Shown here in pieces: positions 59,342 through 64,000 of a DNA stretch of 64,000 nucleotides. The translations under genes were made by a program, and so were the position numbers. The number at the start of each line of letters is the position of its first letter. Position 1 is the stretch's first letter. Origin of the DNA: Prescottella equi (lineage in GTDB: Bacteria > Actinomycetota > Actinomycetes > Mycobacteriales > Mycobacteriaceae); the NCBI RefSeq assembly GCF_002094305.1, contig NZ_LWTX01000007.1, positions 62,001 through 126,000 of the forward strand, given 5' to 3'. Below the pieces are notes generated by a model that searched no databases, was not told the DNA's origin, and saw only the letters and a program-made list of their open reading frames with translations.

Positions 59342-59833
59342 GTGATGACGGAACGCTCCATCGAACAACGCCTCGACGACCTCGAACGGATCGAGGCCAT
59401 CAAGGCACTCAAGCACCGCTACCTGCGAGCATGCGACGCGAAGGACGCGGACACCTTCCGCGCCTGCTTCATCGACCGCGGCGCCCTGATCGACTACGGC
59501 CCGCTCGGCAAGTTCGACGACGCCGACCCCATCGCCGAGGTCTTCCGCAACATCGCACTCCAGAAGGTCGACGGTAGGAACGTCATCCTCGACATGCATC
59601 ACGCCTTCCACCCCGACATCACGCTCCGCAGCGACGAACTGGCGGAAGGCAAGTGGACACTCGCCTTCCGCCAGGTCAACCTCATCGACAACACCGAGAC
59701 CGTTCGCTCCATCGAGTACGTCGACGAATACGTCGTCGAGAACGGCGAATGGAAGATGTCGAAGTGTCAGTCGATCACACTGTGGTCGATGACCCGCCCA
59801 CTCGCCGACGGCACCGTCGTCACCGAAGGCTGA
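59342..59833 (+). CDS. NTF2-like (SnoaL-like) protein
   Basis: 163-residue single-domain protein with an NTF2 fold, of the SnoaL-like group. It reads LDDLERIEAIKALKHRYLRACDAKDADTFRACF, typical of the family, with the cavity-lining DYGPLG and MHHAFHPDITL. GTG at 59342 and ATG at 59345 are both possible starts, after GAGAGGAAA. Its last 67 bases overlap the 3' end of the convergent MFS gene. Could be a lyase, isomerase or ligand-binder. Confidence 0.85.
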   Translation: MMTERSIEQRLDDLERIEAIKALKHRYLRACDAKDADTFRACFIDRGALIDYGPLGKFDDADPIAEVFRNIALQKVDGRNVILDMHHAFHPDITLRSDELAEGKWTLAFRQVNLIDNTETVRSIEYVDEYVVENGEWKMSKCQSITLWSMTRPLADGTVVTEG

Positions 59834-61278
59834 TCCGCACCTTCCGACTCCGCGGCTCGCCGCGGTGGCATCAGTGCTGCCGCGGCGACCGCCACCGCCA
59901 CGAACCCCGCCCCCACGTACAGCGCCGGTGCCAGCGCGTCCGTGTACCCGGCCGGCGTGAGACTGCCACCCGCCCCGAGGAACACGGCGGTCAGGATCGC
60001 GATACCGAGCGCCACGCCCACCTCACGCAACGTCGAGTTGATCGAGCTGGCCGTCGCGTGATCGGCTTCCCTCATGTCCGCCAGCACCGCCGTCGCCGTG
60101 GGCGCGAAGGTCAATCCCATTCCGACACCGGCCATCACGAATGCCGGGACGAGACTGGGGTACTGCACCCCGGGCTCGATCAGCCCGGCCATCCACACCA
60201 GCGACAATCCCTGCAGTACCAGTCCGGTCACCAGCAGCGCCCGCAATCCCACGCGAGGCGCGAGCAGACCCGCGATCGGCGCGACCACCATCGGCGCCGC
60301 CGTCCACGGCAGTGTCCGCAGTCCCGCCGCGAAGGGGCTGTACCCGGACACGATCTGCAGGTACTGCGACAGCAGGAACACCGCGCCCATCATGCCGAGA
60401 GTGAATGTCAGCGCAATGACGTTCGCGAGAGAGAACTGCCGGGACCGGAACAACCGCAGCGGCATCACCGGGAACTCGGCCCGCCACTCCCGCACCGCGA
60501 AGGCCACCAGCAGCAGCACCGCAGCGACGAGGGTGCCGAGCACCGACACGCTGGTCCAGCCGTCGTCGTTGCCGTGCACGATCCCCCACACTCCGAGGAA
60601 CACCGCCCCTCCGGAGAGCAGCACGCCCATCGGATCGAGCGGCTGCCGCGGGCCCGTCGACTCCCGCAGCGCGTAGAGCACCAGGGGCACCGCCAGTGCC
60701 GCAACCGGGACATTGAGCCAGAACACTGCCTGCCACGAGACCCCGTCCACCACGGCACCACCGACGACGGGACCGAGCGCGACGCCGAGTCCGGAAACTC
60801 CACCCCACACCCCGATGGCGAGAGCGCGCTTCGCGATCGGAACGGCACCCGCGAGCAGAGTCAGCGAGAGCGGCATGACCGCGGCGGCACCGACTCCCTG
60901 GACCGCCCGGGCCGCGATGAGCATCTCCGGGCTGGTCGAGAGAGCAGACGCGATCGACGCGGCCGTGAACACCGCTATGCCCCAGAGGAATACGCGACGG
61001 CGACCGAGCCGGTCGCCGAGCGTGGACAGCGACAACATGAGCGTCGCGAAGGCCAGCGTGTAGGCGTTCATGAACCACTGCAGCTGGCCGACCGACGCAT
61101 CGAGATCGTCGCGGATGACCGGCAGGGCGCTGGTCATCACGAGGTTGTCGAGCGTCGCCATGAACATCGGGACCGAGGCGGCGACGATGGCCAGCCAGAC
61201 GGGTACCGACCGGGCACGCGGCGGCACGGCGGCCGGTTCGGAAGACGGTGGATCGAGTGGATCGGAGAGGGTCGTCAT
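59767..61278 (-). CDS. MFS drug-efflux transporter (DHA2, 14-span type)
   Basis: 503-residue exporter of the EmrB/QacA family with about 14 helices. Motifs: LDNLVMTSALPVIRDDLDAS at about 44-63, motif A LGDRLGRRRVFLWG at about 88-101, and motif C-like GGVSGLGVALGPVVGGAVVDGVSW. The ATG at 61278 follows AGGAG. It is divergent from a TetR gene 132 bases away, the usual drug-pump/repressor pair. The 3' end overlaps the NTF2-like gene. Substrate unknown. Confidence 0.92.
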   Translation of the reverse strand: MTTLSDPLDPPSSEPAAVPPRARSVPVWLAIVAASVPMFMATLDNLVMTSALPVIRDDLDASVGQLQWFMNAYTLAFATLMLSLSTLGDRLGRRRVFLWGIAVFTAASIASALSTSPEMLIAARAVQGVGAAAVMPLSLTLLAGAVPIAKRALAIGVWGGVSGLGVALGPVVGGAVVDGVSWQAVFWLNVPVAALAVPLVLYALRESTGPRQPLDPMGVLLSGGAVFLGVWGIVHGNDDGWTSVSVLGTLVAAVLLLVAFAVREWRAEFPVMPLRLFRSRQFSLANVIALTFTLGMMGAVFLLSQYLQIVSGYSPFAAGLRTLPWTAAPMVVAPIAGLLAPRVGLRALLVTGLVLQGLSLVWMAGLIEPGVQYPSLVPAFVMAGVGMGLTFAPTATAVLADMREADHATASSINSTLREVGVALGIAILTAVFLGAGGSLTPAGYTDALAPALYVGAGFVAVAVAAAALMPPRRAAESEGADQPSVTTVPSASGRVIDHSVID

Positions 61279-61349
61279 GTCGGCTCCTGAGGCCTGAGGA
61301 CGGAATCGGCGTGGATCTGTCGAGCGGAGATGTACCGGAAACCACGTTT

Positions 61350-61368
61350 GTAAGCATCGAATGATTAC
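61350..61368. promoter_or_regulatory. Candidate TetR operator 1 (MFS side)
   Basis: GTAAGCATCGAATGATTAC is an imperfect palindrome (14 of 19 positions match their complement), between the divergent MFS and TetR genes. Confidence 0.5.
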
Positions 61369-61382
61369 TTAACTTCGTCGAC

Positions 61383-61404
61383 GCTAGTTATCGAGTGATA
61401 GCCT
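61383..61404. promoter_or_regulatory. Candidate TetR operator 2 and -10 (TetR side)
   Basis: The palindrome GCTAGTTATCGAGTGATAGC (61383-61402) overlaps TAGCCT (61399-61404), a -10-like element 6 bases before the TetR ATG. This suggests a leaderless, autoregulated tetR gene. Confidence 0.5.
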
Positions 61405-61410
61405 GTCAAC

Positions 61411-62022
61411 ATGTCGACGGCGGAAAAGGCGGAGAAACAGACCCGGATGAGCGCCGAGGCCCGGCGTGAGCTGGTGCTCGCCGCCGCGACACGGGCATTC
61501 GCCCGAGGTGGCTTCCACGGCACCAGCACCGACGCGGTCGCCAAGGAAGCCGGGGTGTCCCAGCCGTACGTGGTCCGAATGTTCGGCACCAAGGCCAACC
61601 TGTTCCGCGAGGTCTTCGCCCACGCCATCGGCCGGATAATGGACGCCTTCGACCCCGCTCTCGACCGCGTCGCCGAGGATCCCGAGAACGAGGAACTCTG
61701 GGCCCAAATGGGCGCCACCTACACCGAGTTGCTGGCCGATCGCGACCTGCTGCTCGTGATGATGCACGGCTTCGCGGCCGGCTCGACGCCCGAGATCGGC
61801 GCGCAGGCCCGGGACTGGATGGCCAAGATCTACACCCAGATCCGCACTCGTACCGGATGCACCCCCGAGCACGCGCGCACGTTCATCGCGAACGGCATGC
61901 TGCTCAACACCCTGGTCGCGATGGAGGCACCGCAGCACGCCGACCGGGATCCGGCGCTCGCCGAACTCTCGGTGTGCGCGTTCGGCAACAGCCTCGCCGC
62001 TGCGGTCGGCGACATCGACTGA
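61411..62022 (+). CDS. TetR-family repressor of the MFS exporter
   Basis: 203-residue regulator. The helix-turn-helix reads FHGTSTDAVAKEAGVSQPYVVRMFGTKANLFREVF at about 35-70, followed by a ligand domain. No Shine-Dalgarno precedes ATG 61411, but a -10-like TAGCCT is 6 bases upstream, so the mRNA is probably leaderless. It is the likely repressor of the divergent MFS gene and of itself. Confidence 0.9.
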   Translation: MSTAEKAEKQTRMSAEARRELVLAAATRAFARGGFHGTSTDAVAKEAGVSQPYVVRMFGTKANLFREVFAHAIGRIMDAFDPALDRVAEDPENEELWAQMGATYTELLADRDLLLVMMHGFAAGSTPEIGAQARDWMAKIYTQIRTRTGCTPEHARTFIANGMLLNTLVAMEAPQHADRDPALAELSVCAFGNSLAAAVGDID

Positions 62023-62056
62023 CTTCGTATTCGGATTGCCCGAATCAGGGGTGACG

Positions 62057-62104
62057 GGTAGGGGATTCGTCACGCATGCGGGTACCCCGGGTCGATCCCC
62101 TACC
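62057..62104 (+). repeat. Inverted repeat upstream of the 51-residue peptide
   Basis: GGTAGGGGAT (62057-62066) and ATCCCCTACC (62095-62104) form a 10-bp perfect inverted repeat; the palindrome GGGTACCC lies at 62080-62087 inside it. It may terminate the tetR transcript or fold the leader of the peptide gene. Confidence 0.5.
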
Positions 62105-62175
62105 GATCCCCCCCAATTGCCCCCTAAGCCACCACTGATCGCTCCCACGGACGGTGCGCACGGGATGCAATGGCA

Positions 62176-62197
62176 GTCGACACCGTCCGGTGTCGAC
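62176..62197 (+). promoter_or_regulatory. Leader hairpin before the 51-residue peptide
   Basis: Perfect 9-bp stem (GTCGACACC with GGTGTCGAC) and a 4-base loop, 29 bases before the ATG at 62227, just upstream of its AGGAG site. It has no T-run, so an RNA element is likelier than a terminator. Confidence 0.5.
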
Positions 62198-62226
62198 CTT
62201 GGATCGAGCGACACATAGGAGCCACG

Positions 62227-62382
62227 ATGTCCATCTCCGCGATCTTCAACGCCCTGCTCTCCGCGATGTTCGGCGCCAACTTCGGATTCGGCTCGGAAGG
62301 CGGCGACGGCATTGCCGCCGGTTCAACGGGTGGCGCGAACGGCGGCGGCCAGGGCGGCGGCGGGTTCAACTTCGGATCCTGA
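62227..62382 (+). CDS. Small glycine-rich peptide (51 aa)
   Basis: 51-residue ORF with AGGAG seven bases before its ATG. It has a hydrophobic, amphipathic start (MSISAIFNALLSAMFGANFGF) followed by a Gly/Ala/Ser tail of about 30 residues with no cysteine. No signal-cleavage site is clear, and no export or immunity gene is adjacent. I do not recognise the family. A structured leader and a terminator-like hairpin downstream support it as a real short gene. Confidence 0.6.
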   Translation: MSISAIFNALLSAMFGANFGFGSEGGDGIAAGSTGGANGGGQGGGGFNFGS

Positions 62383-62395
62383 TACCGCAGCGACC

Positions 62396-62433
62396 GGCGC
62401 CGGTGGACATCCGATACGGTGTCCGCCGGCGCT
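62396..62433 (+). terminator. Terminator hairpin after the 51-residue peptide
   Basis: A stem of about 14 bp with one G-T pair and one end mismatch (62396-62409 with 62420-62433), then the pyrimidine/T-rich CTTCGTTCTT. It lies 13 bases after the stop and before the convergent nuoN end. Confidence 0.65.
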
Positions 62434-62454
62434 CTTCGTTCTTCGCGGCTCGCC

Positions 62455-64000
62455 TCAGACCAGGAAGTGCGCCGCCTGTTCGGCGAGGTCGAGGACGGGC
62501 TGGGGCGCGATCCCGAGCACCAGCGTGACCACCGCCGCGACAGCGACCGCGGCCACCGTCGGCGCACTCGGAACCACCACGACCGGCGACGCGTCCTCGG
62601 GGGGATCCGCGAAGAACATCAGCACGATGACACGGACGTAGAACACCGCAGCGACGGCACTGCTGACGACGCCGACGATCACCAGCGGCACCGCCCCGCC
62701 GGACGCGGCGGCCTCGAACACGGCGAACTTGCTGATGAACCCACTGGTGAGCGGGATACCGGCGAACGACAGCAGCAGCAGCGCGAACGTCGCGGCGAGC
62801 AGTGGCGACGTACGGCCCAGCCCCGCCCAGCGCGCCAGGGCGGTGATTTCGGCCCCCGACGCGTCCCGCACCAGTGACACCACGCCGAACGCACCGAGCG
62901 TGCTGAAGCCGTACGCCAGCAGGTAGAACAGCGACGCGGAGATACCCTCGTCGTTGCCGGCGATCACGCCGGTGAGGATGAACCCGGCGTGTGCCACCGA
63001 CGAGTACGCGAGCATTCTTTTGACGTCGGACTGTGTGATCGCGAGCAGCGCGCCGACCAGCATGGTGACAATCGCGACCGCCCACAGCACGGGGCGCCAG
63101 TCCACGCTCAGTCCCGGCACGGCCACGTAGAAGACACGTAGCGTCGCCCCGAATGCGGCGATCTTCGTCGCTGACGCCATGAAGGCGGTGATCGGCGTCG
63201 GAGCTCCCTGGTACACGTCGGGGATCCACGAGTGGAAGGGCACCGCGCCGATTTTGAACAACAGACCCACCGACAGCATCGCCAGGCCCATCCGGGCGAG
63301 GAGCACGTCGTTCGCCTGCTCCTCGACGGCGCGGCCGATCCCCGGGAGGTCCACGGTTCCGGCGTAGCCGTACAGCAGAGCCGTCCCGAACACGAAGAAC
63401 GCCGACGAGAACGCACCCAGCAGGAAGTACTTGAGCGCGGCCTCCTGCGAGAGCAGACGTCGGCGCCGGGCCAGCCCGCACAGCAGGTACAGCGGCAGCG
63501 AGAGCACCTCGAGCGCAACGAACATGGTCAGCAGGTCGTCGGCCGCGGGAAACAGCAGCATGCCGCCGATCGCGAAGAGCGCCAACGGGAAGACCTCGGT
63601 CTGTGTCACGCCCGCCCGGACGGCCTCCCGCTCGGCATCGCTGCCCGGCACCGCCGAGGCACGCGGGGTGAAGGCATCCACGCCGCGTGCGCCCACCGAG
63701 ACGGACTCCGCCGACGCTGCGGCGCGGTCGAGTCCGCGATCGGCGACGAGCAGCGCCGACAGCAGCGATACGCACAGGACGGTGCCCTGCAGGAACAGCG
63801 TCGGCCCGTCGATCGCGACCGATCCGACCGCGGCCGATTGCCTCGTGCCCGCGAGCGCGATCACCGCGATGCCCGCCGAGCCCAGTGCGCCGAAGGTGAG
63901 CACCAGGTGGGCGGTGTAGCGCGTCCGCCGCGGCCAGAACGCCTCGACCAGCACGCCCACAACCGCCGCACCGAAGACGATCAGCATCGGCGACAGCAGG
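62455..64000 (-). CDS. nuoN: NADH-quinone oxidoreductase subunit N (partial)
   Basis: Membrane antiporter-like subunit of respiratory complex I, part of the proton-pumping arm. More than 510 residues are present with about 14 hydrophobic spans; the conserved core includes KYFLLGAFSSAFFVFGTALLYG and KRMLAYSSVAHAGFILTG, which carry the key Lys residues. The 5' end runs off the window: the codons before the first in-window ATG (63987) continue LLSP, as in full-length NuoN. No other nuo gene is visible here. Confidence 0.94.
   Translation of the reverse strand, partial: LLSPMLIVFGAAVVGVLVEAFWPRRTRYTAHLVLTFGALGSAGIAVIALAGTRQSAAVGSVAIDGPTLFLQGTVLCVSLLSALLVADRGLDRAAASAESVSVGARGVDAFTPRASAVPGSDAEREAVRAGVTQTEVFPLALFAIGGMLLFPAADDLLTMFVALEVLSLPLYLLCGLARRRRLLSQEAALKYFLLGAFSSAFFVFGTALLYGYAGTVDLPGIGRAVEEQANDVLLARMGLAMLSVGLLFKIGAVPFHSWIPDVYQGAPTPITAFMASATKIAAFGATLRVFYVAVPGLSVDWRPVLWAVAIVTMLVGALLAITQSDVKRMLAYSSVAHAGFILTGVIAGNDEGISASLFYLLAYGFSTLGAFGVVSLVRDASGAEITALARWAGLGRTSPLLAATFALLLLSFAGIPLTSGFISKFAVFEAAASGGAVPLVIVGVVSSAVAAVFYVRVIVLMFFADPPEDASPVVVVPSAPTVAAVAVAAVVTLVLGIAPQPVLDLAEQAAHFLV

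Overview
The window is high-GC actinobacterial chromosome, most probably Rhodococcus or a close mycolic-acid relative (Mycobacteriales). The evidence is GC-rich codon use, frequent GTG starts, F420-dependent (LLM-class) and mycothiol-type (TIGR03085) protein families, PptT/PptH, and gene order. Several blocks follow remembered Mycobacterium tuberculosis order closely: recX-recA-DUF3046-glycosyltransferase (Rv2736c-Rv2739c); glpD-TetR-FAD oxidase-DagK (Rv2249c-Rv2252); pspM-pspA-clgR-cinA/pgsA-argA-ftsK (Rv2743c-Rv2748c); RNase J-dapA-thyX (Rv2752c-Rv2754c); dapB-M16 peptidase-pnp-rpsO-ribF-DtxR regulator-truB-pptT-pptH (Rv2773c-Rv2795c); and MATE-nrnA-rbfA-infB-ylxR-nusA-rimP (Rv2836c-Rv2842c). 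No rRNA, tRNA, IS element, prophage or CRISPR was seen. No stretch longer than 300 bases lacks a gene.

Layout. 1-3.3 kb: glutamate-type ABC importer operon gluABCD, closed by a strong hairpin. 3.3-6.1 kb: a membrane protein, then recA-recX with a LexA box and a RecA-independent DNA-damage promoter, and a DUF3046 protein. 6.1-8.3 kb: glycosyltransferase and F420-type oxidoreductase. 8.5-13.2 kb: divergent glycerolipid module (TetR-glpD facing an FAD oxidase and diacylglycerol kinase). 13.2-16.3 kb: PIG-L deacetylase, MFS exporter, LysR regulator and a tiny membrane protein. 16.5-18.4 kb: BioYMN biotin importer. 18.4-22.8 kb: envelope-stress locus clgR-pspA-pspM with cinA-pgsA, argA and a YciI protein. 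22.9-26.8 kb: a TerC/Alx protein behind a yybP-ykoY-type manganese riboswitch, then ftsK. 26.9-32.4 kb: small enzymes, RNase J, dapA, thyX.

32.5-36.8 kb: SDR, a ribbon-helix-helix regulator whose promoter carries an 11-bp-phased array of TGACGTCA palindromes, an SRPBCC protein, a DUF3105 lipoprotein, flavodoxin-like protein and dapB. 36.9-41.8 kb: TIGR00027 methyltransferase, formylglycine sulfatase, M16 peptidase. 41.9-46.7 kb: pnp, rpsO, ribF and a DtxR-family metal regulator. 46.8-58.1 kb: a secreted protein, then a long leftward gene convoy for RNA modification, CoA/ACP metabolism and translation (rimP, nusA, ylxR, infB, DUF503, rbfA, nrnA, MATE, pptH, pptT, truB). 58.3-62.4 kb: Tat lipoprotein plus ferritin-like protein, an NTF2-like protein, a drug-efflux MFS with its TetR repressor, and a 51-residue glycine-rich peptide. 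62.5-64 kb: nuoN, cut by the window edge.

Most of the window is conserved core chromosome. The less ordinary signals are regulatory: the phased palindrome array at 33342-33393, the TerC riboswitch with a hairpin covering its Shine-Dalgarno sequence, the perfect Shine-Dalgarno plus micro-ORF before the DtxR-family gene, and the structured leader of the 51-residue peptide.
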